Below are positions 1-5,498 of a stretch of 5,581 nucleotides of DNA, piece by piece. Origin of the DNA: JBBRUG01 sp038247995 (GTDB lineage Bacteria; Chloroflexota; Chloroflexia; Chloroflexales; Chloroflexaceae); NCBI GenBank assembly GCA_038247995.1, contig JBBRUG010000363.1, positions 1-5,581 on the forward strand. The letters are read 5' to 3'. Each line of letters begins with the position of its first letter. Position 1 is the first letter of the stretch. The notes under the pieces were generated by a model. That model searched no databases and was not told the DNA's origin. It saw only the letters and a list, made by a program, of their open reading frames with translations. The translations under genes and the position numbers were made by a program.

Positions 1-105
1 GTCCGTCATCGGTCGTCCGTCGTCGGTCGTCCGTCGTCCGTCGTCCGTCGTCCGTCGTCCGTCGTCCGTCGTCCGTCGTCCGTCGTCCGTCGTCCGTCGT
101 TTGTC
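1..105. repeat. Heptanucleotide tandem repeat (gtccgtc)n, cut by the window edge
   Basis: Fifteen consecutive 7-bp units can be read. Twelve are exactly gtccgtc, including ten in a row from 29 to 98. Three are variants: atcggtc at 8-14, gtcggtc at 22-28 and gtttgtc at 99-105. The interior is perfect and the edges have drifted, which fits expansion by slippage. The tract starts at or before base 1, so its full length is unknown. It ends 15 bp beyond the stop codon of the substrate-binding protein, so it lies in that gene's 3' flank. No coding role is supported: the frame through it only gives a low-complexity Thr-Asp-Asp-Gly-Arg peptide. Confidence 0.95.
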
Positions 106-120
106 GTCCCCAGCACGGCT

Positions 121-1149
121 CTACTCGCACTGATTCCCCGCCGCCGCATGCGCCGCGTCGATCGGCCTCGAAAGTAGCGCTGCATCCAGGTCGGCCGGGG
201 CGCTGAGGATGCCCAGTTCTTGCAGCAGCGCCGCCTCGCCTTCCCACGCCGCGCGGTCGTTCGCGCCAAGGCAGCGCGCGCCGATACCGTACTGCAGCAA
301 CGTCACGGTTTCCTGAGCTTCAAATGCCAGTTGCTCGCGATCGATCTCGGGGTTGAAGGCGGCCACAATGCTCACCGCCTCATCGACATTCTCAACGGCA
401 TACTGCCAGCCACGCAACGTCGCGCTCACAAATGCTTCGACCGTGCGCGGGTTCGCACGCGCAAATTCAGCCGTCGTGAAGAGCACGTCACCCATCAACT
501 GCACGCCATAATCACGGGCGACGATCAGCTCCACCTCGGCGCCCTCGCGCCGGGCCGTGTTGGGCTGATCGGTGGCATACACCGGCCACACATCAACCCG
601 CCGCTCCAGGAATGGCGCCAGGCTGTAATCGCCGGGCACCTCATTGATCTGCGCCTGACCGACGCCGGTAGCGCCGAGCAGCGCCAGATACTCCGTCTCC
701 ACATTGTCGCCGTAGAAGACGCCCACCGTGCGCCCGACAAAATCTTGCGGACTGCTGATGCCTGAGTCGCTGTGGACCATAAACGCCACCGGGCTGGCCT
801 GGAACCAGGTCGCCAGCGCGACAACCTCGATGGCTTCTTCGCGTGCGATCAGCACGGTATCGGCGCCGGTGCTGCCGAATGTGTCGGCGCCAGTAACGAC
901 CAGCGGCAGCGGCACGAGATCCGGCCCGCCGGGGTTCAGCGTCACCTCCAGGCCGGCCTCTTCGTAATAGCCGCGCTCGAGGGCCACAATATAGCCGGCG
1001 AACTGCCACTGCGCGAACCACTGTAAGCGCATCGACACCTCGCGCACCTCAGGTCCTTCGGCAGCAGGTGGCGGCGTAGCGGCCGGCGTAGCGCACGCGC
1101 TAAGGATGATTAAGAGCGATAGTAAGGGGATGGAACAACGCCGCAACAT
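121..1149 (-). CDS. ABC transporter substrate-binding lipoprotein, NMT1/THI5-like (ThiY/RibY type)
   Basis: Extracytoplasmic solute receptor of an ABC importer, 342 aa. The N-terminus is a lipoprotein signal: Arg-Arg, a hydrophobic stretch at residues 6-18 and the lipobox LSAC with Cys19 as the lipidation site. A Pro/Ala-rich linker (20-35) follows. The mature domain opens with LQWFAQWQFAGYIVALERGY (42-61) and then EEAGLEVTLNPGG, the typical start of the NMT1/THI5 family that binds thiamine-pyrimidine precursors, riboflavin, nitrate or sulfonates. The C-terminal lobe has the family helix ending in TLRGWQYAVEN (244-254). The start is supported by GAGG six bases upstream of ATG. The permease of the same system lies just upstream on the same strand, separated by a repeat tract. 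A riboflavin or pyrimidine ligand is plausible by family, but no FMN or TPP riboswitch is visible to decide it. The family assignment is firm; the substrate is unknown. Confidence 0.9.
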   Translation of the reverse strand: MLRRCSIPLLSLLIILSACATPAATPPPAAEGPEVREVSMRLQWFAQWQFAGYIVALERGYYEEAGLEVTLNPGGPDLVPLPLVVTGADTFGSTGADTVLIAREEAIEVVALATWFQASPVAFMVHSDSGISSPQDFVGRTVGVFYGDNVETEYLALLGATGVGQAQINEVPGDYSLAPFLERRVDVWPVYATDQPNTARREGAEVELIVARDYGVQLMGDVLFTTAEFARANPRTVEAFVSATLRGWQYAVENVDEAVSIVAAFNPEIDREQLAFEAQETVTLLQYGIGARCLGANDRAAWEGEAALLQELGILSAPADLDAALLSRPIDAAHAAAGNQCE

Positions 1150-1193
1150 ATAAAACCTCGCTAGCGAAGCGGTAAAGCAATAAAACTCACTGA

Positions 1194-1301
1194 ACTGATA
1201 ACTGCGGGACTGCGGGACTGTCAGACTGCGGGACTGATAACTGCGGGACTGATAACTGCGGGACTGTCAGACTGCGGGACTGATAACTGTGGAACTGTCA
1301 T
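1194..1301. repeat. Compound 7/8-bp 'actg' tandem repeat between permease and binding-protein genes
   Basis: Fourteen units, each beginning with actg, fill 108 bp without a break. There are four actgata (7 bp), six actgcggg (8 bp), two actgtcag (8 bp), and single actgtgga and actgtcat. A 31-bp block is repeated exactly at 1209-1239 and 1255-1285, showing a second level of duplication with a 46-bp period. The last unit overlaps the first base of the permease stop codon (complement of 1301-1303). The tract therefore occupies most of the 151-bp gap between two genes expected to share a transcript. The remaining 44 bp hold the ribosome-binding site of the downstream gene and a 10-bp palindrome (tcgctagcga, 1158-1167). 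No convincing promoter is visible there. Confidence 0.95.
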
Positions 1302-2116
1302 CACGCTGGGCGTTGCCAGAACACTACGCGGCGTTCGATCAGCGTGATCAGGACATGCAAACTTAAGCTTAGCAGGGCCGCAAGCACAATCGCTGCGAAG
1401 ACCCGATCGGTTTGCAGCCGATAGACCGACACGGTGACAATATAACCCAATCCACGACTGGCCCCGGCTAACTCACCGACGATCGCGCCGACAACCGCCA
1501 ACGCCGATGCAACCTTCAGGCCGCTGAAGAGCATCGGCAGCGCGGCGGGCCAGCGCAAATGGCGCAAGGTCTGCCAGGGTGTCGCACCCCAGGCGCGCAG
1601 TTGGGTGAGGTGTTCGGGGGCAAGTTGGCGTAGGCCGCCGGCGGTTGCCACGAGTACGGGGAAGAAGGCGAACAATGCGGCTGTGGCGGCCCGCGGCGCC
1701 AGGCCGTTACCAAGCCAGATCGTGAGCATTGGGGCCAGGGCGGCGGCGGGGATCGCCTGCGAAACCAGCACCCAGGGGTAGAGCACCCGTTCCAAGGCGC
1801 GCACGTGGATAAACAGGGTAGCCAGTACAATCCCCGCGAGTGCGCCGCCGCTCAAGCCGAGCAGGGCAGCGGTAGACGTGACGAGGGCATGGCCGTAGAG
1901 GGTTGTACCGGGTTCTACCAGACGCCGCAGCACGCGTGAGGGCGGCGGAACGAGAAACGCCGGAATGCCCAATGCCGGAAGCGCCCATTCCAACCCGATC
2001 AGGAGCAGGAACATCAGCGCCGCCGAACCGGCATAACGCCGCATGATCCGTCCGATATTCAGCATTGGCCTGACCGCCCGGCGTTGGGCCGACGAGTTAA
2101 GTGCCGTGTTCGCCAT
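1301..2116 (-). CDS. ABC transporter permease, binding-protein-dependent (SsuC/TauC/ThiX/RibX type)
   Basis: Inner-membrane channel subunit of an ABC importer, 271 aa, the usual length for this family. Hydrophobic segments lie near residues 28-50, 77-104, 113-135, 141-160, 200-218 and 239-262, fitting six helices. The stretch SQAIPAAALAPMLTIWLGNG (119-138) followed by FFPVLVATAGGLR is characteristic. The EAA-type cytoplasmic loop that docks the ATPase runs from about 170 to 200, with Gly177 and the ending WPAALPMLFSGL. The downstream gene encodes the matching substrate-binding protein. No ATP-binding subunit is in the window, so it is encoded beyond base 1 or elsewhere, or shared with another importer. 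The ATG at 2116 has no clear Shine-Dalgarno. Met18 (2065) or Met25 (2044, preceded by a weak GGACGG) are alternative starts. The family is clear; the substrate is not. Confidence 0.9.
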   Translation of the reverse strand: MANTALNSSAQRRAVRPMLNIGRIMRRYAGSAALMFLLLIGLEWALPALGIPAFLVPPPSRVLRRLVEPGTTLYGHALVTSTAALLGLSGGALAGIVLATLFIHVRALERVLYPWVLVSQAIPAAALAPMLTIWLGNGLAPRAATAALFAFFPVLVATAGGLRQLAPEHLTQLRAWGATPWQTLRHLRWPAALPMLFSGLKVASALAVVGAIVGELAGASRGLGYIVTVSVYRLQTDRVFAAIVLAALLSLSLHVLITLIERRVVFWQRPA

Positions 2117-2140
2117 AACGCTTTATCGTACCACGAATGC

Positions 2141-2191
2141 GTGCGAACACGGTTGCATCTGCAGATGGCGCAGATTGCTCAACGTTCGCAC
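2141..2191. repeat. 8-bp inverted repeat gtgcgaac / gttcgcac interleaved with the 16-bp one
   Basis: The arms are 2141-2148 and 2184-2191 and match exactly. The right arm lies inside the loop of the longer inverted repeat (2161-2176 / 2201-2216), and the left arm lies outside it. The two pairings cross, so they can exist only as alternatives or as a pseudoknot. A 10-bp palindrome, atctgcagat, sits at 2157-2166 between the arms. The region is the leader of the permease gene. Eight bases is short, so chance remains possible. Confidence 0.45.
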
Positions 2192-2216
2192 CGTCTGCGG
2201 AATTTGCGCCATCTGC
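2161..2216. repeat. 16-bp near-perfect inverted repeat (hairpin) between ppiase and permease genes
   Basis: The arms 2161-2176 (gcagatggcgcagatt) and 2201-2216 (aatttgcgccatctgc) are complementary at 15 of 16 positions around a 24-nt loop. In a minus-strand transcript the odd position is an A-C mismatch; in a plus-strand transcript it would be a G-U pair. The hairpin begins 18 bp after the cyclophilin stop codon and ends 45 bp before the permease start. No U-run follows it on the minus strand, so it is not a canonical intrinsic terminator. It may be a 3'-end stabiliser, an attenuator part or a copy of a dispersed palindromic repeat. Confidence 0.75.
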
Positions 2217-2233
2217 CGATTGAGGACTGCCGG

Positions 2234-2719
2234 TTAGGACTCTGTAACGGTCACCTTGGTCATCGTGTCGCCCTGGCGAATTGCATTGACGACACTCATG
2301 CCGTCGATCACCTTGCCGAAGACAGTATGCTTGCCGTCGAGGTGCGACTGGGGCGCATGCGTAATGAAGAACTGGCTGCCGTTCGTGTTCGCGCCGGCAT
2401 TGGCCATGCTCAGCACGCCCGTCTCGTGAACGAGCGGGTTGCCGCGCACTTCGTCCTCGAATTTATAGCCGGGGCCGCCGCGCCCGCTGCCGGTGGGATC
2501 GCCGCCCTGAACCATGAAGTTGTTGATCACCCGATGAAAGGTAATCCCGTCGTAAAAACCTTCACCGGCCAGGAAGACGAAATTGTTTACCGTCTTCGGG
2601 GCGTGCTGCGGGTACAGGGCAATCGTGATTGGGCCCTTGCTCGTCTCCATCAGCACCGTATATGACTTGGATGGGTCGATCTGCATCGACGGCGGGTTAT
2701 TCCACTGCTGCTCAGCCAT
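2234..2719 (-). CDS. Cyclophilin-type peptidyl-prolyl cis-trans isomerase
   Basis: Catalyses cis-trans isomerisation of X-Pro bonds, assisting folding. At 161 aa with no signal peptide it is a single-domain cytoplasmic cyclophilin. Active-site blocks are complete by comparison with human CypA: FHRVI with Arg63 (CypA R55), FMVQGGD with Phe68, Met69 and Gln71, SMANAG with Ala106, GSQFFIT with Phe118, and LDGKHTVFG with Leu127 and His131. The position of CypA Trp121, important for cyclosporin binding, is His126 here, as in many bacterial and some eukaryotic cyclophilins, so weak drug affinity is expected. The start is supported by AAAGGA seven bases upstream. A TATAAT box about 37 bp upstream of the start codon suggests the gene has its own promoter. 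There is no functional link to the flanking transporter or kinase genes; cyclophilins are general housekeeping proteins. Confidence 0.96.
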   Translation of the reverse strand: MAEQQWNNPPSMQIDPSKSYTVLMETSKGPITIALYPQHAPKTVNNFVFLAGEGFYDGITFHRVINNFMVQGGDPTGSGRGGPGYKFEDEVRGNPLVHETGVLSMANAGANTNGSQFFITHAPQSHLDGKHTVFGKVIDGMSVVNAIRQGDTMTKVTVTES

Positions 2720-2755
2720 GCACTGTTCCTTTCAATAGTTCGAGTAACCGTGGGC

Positions 2756-2761
2756 ATTATA
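2756..2761 (-). promoter_or_regulatory. Candidate -10 box (TATAAT) of the cyclophilin gene
   Basis: The minus strand reads TATAAT exactly, which would place the start of transcription near 2749 and give a leader of about 30 nt with a good ribosome-binding site. No clean TTGACA lies 16-18 bp upstream. That position is occupied by the heptamer repeat, whose copies supply CTGACT (4 of 6 to consensus) at spacings of 14 and 7 bp, both too short. The -10 match is exact but the promoter as a whole is inferred. Confidence 0.5.
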
Positions 2762-2764
2762 CGC

Positions 2765-2785
2765 CAGGAGTCAGGAGTCAGGAGT
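2765..2785. repeat. Three-copy heptanucleotide repeat caggagt upstream of the cyclophilin promoter
   Basis: Three exact copies of caggagt run head to tail (2765-2771, 2772-2778, 2779-2785), followed by a partial gagaatg. The tract starts three bases upstream of the TATAAT box and covers the place where a -35 element should be. It lies in the 88-bp gap between the kinase stop codon and the cyclophilin start. Like the other tracts in the window it has period 7 but an unrelated unit. Confidence 0.85.
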
Positions 2786-2807
2786 GAGAATGTCCGGCCT
2801 CCTTCGC

Positions 2808-3716
2808 TCATCCCTGCTGATGCAGCAAGAATAACGCCACCAGCAGTTGCACCAAGCCCAGGCCAGGGCTGCGGCGCGGTGCGCCACCATCAAGATAATC
2901 GCCTAATTGCACTGGCGGCGGCGCCTGCCGGCCCGGCAATGCGGCCCAGAGCAGCGCCGCAAGCGCTGCCGCCTGACGCGCGTGCATCTGGCCGTCGATT
3001 GTCAGCATCTCGCAGAGCCCGCGTGCATCATGGCCGACCCGCAGGCTTAGTACCGGCGGGTGGGCGGGTTGGCTGGCAATTAGGCCGCTGAGATCAGGCA
3101 GGAATTGCGTGGCGTGCAAGAGTAAGCGGACATTAGTCGCTTCGGAAGCTGCCGTCAACGCCCCAAAACGTACTACTAGATCGGCCCAACTCCGCTGCGG
3201 GTGAATGAATTCCACCGCGTCGGGGTGGCGGCGCTCGATCTCAGCAGCGGCCTGTGCCGCACTATAACCACGCCGCGCACAGTCGCGGGCGATCTTCCAA
3301 CGCCGCCGCAAGTCCTCATCAGGGTCAAGGAAAACCATCAAGTCGTAACACGCGCGCAGGCCGGGTGTGGCAAAGGCGAGTAAACCCTCGACAATTACAA
3401 ACGGGGCCGTATCCAGGCGTTGCGGGGCGCCAAATTGGCCGCGGCCATGGTTATAAACTGGCTTGAGGATCGCCGTGCCGGCTGCCAGGCTGCGCACATG
3501 CTGTTCGGCAAGCTCAAGGTCGTTGCAATCAGGGTGCAGCGCAGTGAGGCCGTGGGCCAGCCGTTCAGCGCGGCTGAATCGATGATAGTCGTCGGTGTGC
3601 AGTACTGCCGTACGTCCCGGCCCAAGAATGGCGGCCACGCCGGAGCTGAGTGTTGTTTTGCCGGCGGCGCTGTCGCCGACGATGCCGAGCACAAGCGGGC
3701 GCTGTGCGGGTAGCAT
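2808..3716 (-). CDS. Phosphoribulokinase / uridine kinase family protein, probable phosphoribulokinase
   Basis: P-loop sugar kinase, 302 aa, expected to phosphorylate ribulose 5-phosphate with ATP. Walker A is GDSAAGKTT (14-22). Next come TDDYHRFSR (41-49), the class II PRK-like TALHPDCNDLELAEQ (58-72), KPVYNH (85-90), VIVEG (Glu110) and WKIARDCARRG (140-150). By alignment from memory, Asp42, His45, Arg49, Glu110, Lys141, Arg144 and Arg149 correspond to catalytic or substrate residues D42, H45, R49, E131, K165, R168 and R173 of Rhodobacter PRK. The P-loop lacks the regulatory Cys of plant enzymes, so that redox switch is absent. The C-terminal part (about 235-300) keeps the LTIDG and RSPGLGLVQLL blocks. 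The ATG at 3716 is chosen for a strong GGAGG six bases upstream. A GTG at 3788 would add 24 residues that look unlike the family. It is third in a row after the isomerase and hydrolase genes. A uridine-kinase-like role is the main alternative. Confidence 0.85.
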   Translation of the reverse strand: MLPAQRPLVLGIVGDSAAGKTTLSSGVAAILGPGRTAVLHTDDYHRFSRAERLAHGLTALHPDCNDLELAEQHVRSLAAGTAILKPVYNHGRGQFGAPQRLDTAPFVIVEGLLAFATPGLRACYDLMVFLDPDEDLRRRWKIARDCARRGYSAAQAAAEIERRHPDAVEFIHPQRSWADLVVRFGALTAASEATNVRLLLHATQFLPDLSGLIASQPAHPPVLSLRVGHDARGLCEMLTIDGQMHARQAAALAALLWAALPGRQAPPPVQLGDYLDGGAPRRSPGLGLVQLLVALFLLHQQG

Positions 3717-3722
3717 AGGTTC

Positions 3723-3727
3723 CCTCC
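3723..3727 (-). promoter_or_regulatory. Shine-Dalgarno GGAGG that fixes the kinase start
   Basis: The minus strand reads GGGGAGGGAACCT directly before ATG at 3716, placing GGAGG six bases from the start codon. It is one of the strongest ribosome-binding sites in the window. It argues for the 302-residue kinase over the longer GTG-initiated form, whose first codon overlaps the hydrolase stop at 3788. Confidence 0.85.
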
Positions 3728-3787
3728 CCAGCCTACACTCTAGCCGATGGCGCCCGGCGTCGATATGGCAATGCGGATGGTTCGGCA

Positions 3788-4618
3788 CTACCCGCCTGGG
3801 TAGGTGATCAGCGTACGCAGCGCTGCAATTTGCGCTGCCGGCTCTTCAACGCTGGCGCCGTGGCGTCCGGCCAGCGTGATCACGCGCGCCTGAGGGTAGA
3901 GTGTGCGGAGGGTCGCCCGCTCGGCGGTGCCGACCGTACGATCGGCTTGCGACTCGATCAGCGCAATCCGTCCCGGCCAATCCGCCAGATCATTCGGCGT
4001 GAAGGAATAGTTGGCGTCGAAATCAGCCGCCAGACGAAAGCGATTCACCAGCGCGATCCGGCTCTGGGCAGCCAGTACTGCGGCAAAGTGCCTGCGCCAG
4101 AAGTGGCGACTCTCGGTTACGCCGGGCAGAAAGCCGTAGATCGCCAGCCGGAGCAGGCCATACAACGTAGGCAGGGGTGCGCGCTCAAAGAGCGCTGCGC
4201 AATAACGGGCCAGGTGCGCCCGCCGGGGTTGGGGAGCGCCGCTTTGGGCCAGGATCAGTGTCGCCACGCGCTGCGGATGGCGTCGCACCAACACCTGGGC
4301 GACAAACCCGCTTGCTGAGCCGCCAAGCAGATCAACCTGGGCCAGGCCCAAATGATCAAGCAGTAGCGCCAAGCTGTCGCTGAGCTCGGCAAGCGTCGTG
4401 GCTGTCGGCGGGTAATGTACTGCGATCACGCGGGTCTGCGCCTGGAGCGCTGCAAGATACTGCCACGATGTGTGCGCCATTCCAAAGCCGCCCGGCAACA
4501 TCACCAGCGGCCGCGCCCCCACCCCGACATCGATATACGCCCAAACTTGTCCGTTCAACCCCCAGCGCTGAACGGGATGCGTTGCGGTAAAGGCGGCGTA
4601 TTGGTCGCTGAGGCTCAT
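3788..4618 (-). CDS. Alpha/beta hydrolase fold protein, maspardin-like
   Basis: Single-domain alpha/beta hydrolase of 276 aa, no signal peptide, probably cytoplasmic. LVMLPGGFG (38-46) matches the oxyanion strand-loop. RVIAVHYPP, then LLLDHLGLAQVDLLGGSASGF (85-105), matches the run into the nucleophile elbow, with Ser101 as likely nucleophile. Asp226 in ESQADRTV, followed by LYPQARV (240-246), and His253 in GRHGASVEEP would complete a triad. The order and wording recall eukaryotic maspardin (SPG21), a resemblance noted from memory. The elbow is unusual because the Gly two residues after the nucleophile is Ser103. The start at 4618 lies 14 bp after the upstream stop codon and has no clear Shine-Dalgarno, so coupled translation is plausible. 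Extending to 4786 would add 56 Arg-rich residues overlapping the upstream gene in another frame and is rejected. The substrate is unknown. Confidence 0.85.
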   Translation of the reverse strand: MSLSDQYAAFTATHPVQRWGLNGQVWAYIDVGVGARPLVMLPGGFGMAHTSWQYLAALQAQTRVIAVHYPPTATTLAELSDSLALLLDHLGLAQVDLLGGSASGFVAQVLVRRHPQRVATLILAQSGAPQPRRAHLARYCAALFERAPLPTLYGLLRLAIYGFLPGVTESRHFWRRHFAAVLAAQSRIALVNRFRLAADFDANYSFTPNDLADWPGRIALIESQADRTVGTAERATLRTLYPQARVITLAGRHGASVEEPAAQIAALRTLITYPGG

Positions 4619-4632
4619 TGAGGTATACACAG

Positions 4633-5445
4633 TTAGACGGCGAAGCCATGCCCCGTCAGGTATGCGGCGCCACGCGGCAGATGGGTGTGATGCTTGAGTT
4701 CCATCACCAGATGCGGCGTGTGGTTCAGTTCGCCGAGCGCGGTGAAGATGGCGAACCAGTTCAGCGCTCCGTCGCCGGGCGCCCAATGCCGATCATCGTG
4801 GCCGTCGGTGTCTTGCAGGTGGACGTGCGCCAGCAGATCGCCGGCCTCGCGCACCCACTGATCGGGCGGCGGCCCGCCGACACGCTGCATCATACCGGCG
4901 TGGCCGGTGTCGAGGCTCATGCGTACGTGCGCCGAACCAAACGAGCGCACCAGTTCGATCAGCGGCTGCGGGTTCGCGTCGGCAATATTCTCGATCGCCA
5001 GCGTGATGCCGGCGGCCTCGGCACGCGGCAGCACCGGCTCCAGCGTGGCGTGCGCCAGTTCAATCGCCCCGGCGCGCTTACTGGCCGGCGTCCAGGCCAC
5101 CAACGGCGCGCCGAAGCTGGCAAACGGGCTGTGGAGCACCATTTGGGTTGCGCCGAGTTCGGTCGCAATCTCCAGCCCGAGCAAATAACGCTGTGTCACC
5201 AGCGCCCGCAACTGCGGATCTTGAGCGGCCAGGGTAAGGCCCATGAACGGCCCGTGAATGCCAAGCCGACCGGTGAAGCCGTGCAGCAGTTCACGGCCCT
5301 CGCGCACCACCGCACGCCAGTCGCCCTCAAGCACCTCCGGCCTGTAGGCGTCCTGCAATTCCAGATCGCGCTGACCATCCAACAACCACTCACGGTGGGC
5401 CGCGAGATGCGGCGTCATCAGCGCTGCGCCGATAGAAATAGACAT
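4633..5445 (-). CDS. Sugar phosphate isomerase/epimerase family protein (xylose isomerase-like TIM barrel)
   Basis: TIM-barrel protein of 270 aa in the AP-endonuclease-2 / xylose-isomerase-like superfamily, whose members isomerise or epimerise sugars and related polyols using a divalent metal. Conserved strand-end motifs appear in order: IHGPF (His64), VLHSPF (His105), AIENIAD (Glu152), SLDTGHAGM (Asp179, His182), HVHLQDTDG (His209, Asp212) and VMELK (Glu249). Glu152, Asp179, His209 and Glu249 are the expected metal ligands. HWAPGDGALNW (220-230) is the family's usual substrate-side loop. The ATG at 5445 is preceded by GGGAG at five bases. It is the first gene of the cluster with the hydrolase and kinase, which suggests work on a sugar or sugar phosphate. 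The sequence does not identify the substrate, and an endonuclease IV role is less likely given the context and length. Confidence 0.9.
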   Translation of the reverse strand: MSISIGAALMTPHLAAHREWLLDGQRDLELQDAYRPEVLEGDWRAVVREGRELLHGFTGRLGIHGPFMGLTLAAQDPQLRALVTQRYLLGLEIATELGATQMVLHSPFASFGAPLVAWTPASKRAGAIELAHATLEPVLPRAEAAGITLAIENIADANPQPLIELVRSFGSAHVRMSLDTGHAGMMQRVGGPPPDQWVREAGDLLAHVHLQDTDGHDDRHWAPGDGALNWFAIFTALGELNHTPHLVMELKHHTHLPRGAAYLTGHGFAV

Positions 5446-5498
5446 AACAACTCCCTAAGCATGCCAAAGGTAACGTTGATGCTTGGTGCCTAAGAAAC

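Noticed and set aside
1..105. Possible CRISPR array
   Set aside because: The units are 7 bp and contiguous, with no spacers. The same holds for the other three repeat tracts.
6..269. Minus-strand open frame running into the gtccgtc repeat
   Set aside because: It overlaps the end of the binding-protein gene in another frame. Its C-terminal half is only the translated heptamer repeat (Thr-Asp-Asp-Gly-Arg), which reads open because the unit has no stop in any frame.
220..765. Plus-strand open frame of 181 codons
   Set aside because: It is a shadow of the substrate-binding protein gene on the other strand.
2117..2233. FMN or TPP riboswitch upstream of the transporter
   Set aside because: The gap is only 117 bp and none of the conserved core sequences of either riboswitch can be read on the minus strand.
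2084..2665. Plus-strand open frame of 193 codons
   Set aside because: It is antisense to the well-conserved cyclophilin and crosses the intergenic hairpin. The protein resembles nothing known.
3717..3788. GTG-initiated longer form of the kinase
   Set aside because: The 24 extra residues look unlike the family, while the ATG at 3716 has an ideal GGAGG six bases upstream.
4619..4786. N-terminal extension of the hydrolase by 56 residues
   Set aside because: It overlaps the upstream isomerase gene by 154 bp in a different frame, is Arg-rich and low in family likeness, and the ATG at 4618 sits 14 bp after the upstream stop.
4618..5493. Plus-strand open frame of 291 codons
   Set aside because: It lies opposite the isomerase gene, whose protein carries clear family motifs. 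The plus-strand translation is rich in Arg, Gln and His, has no recognisable motif and is typical of antisense frames in GC-rich DNA.
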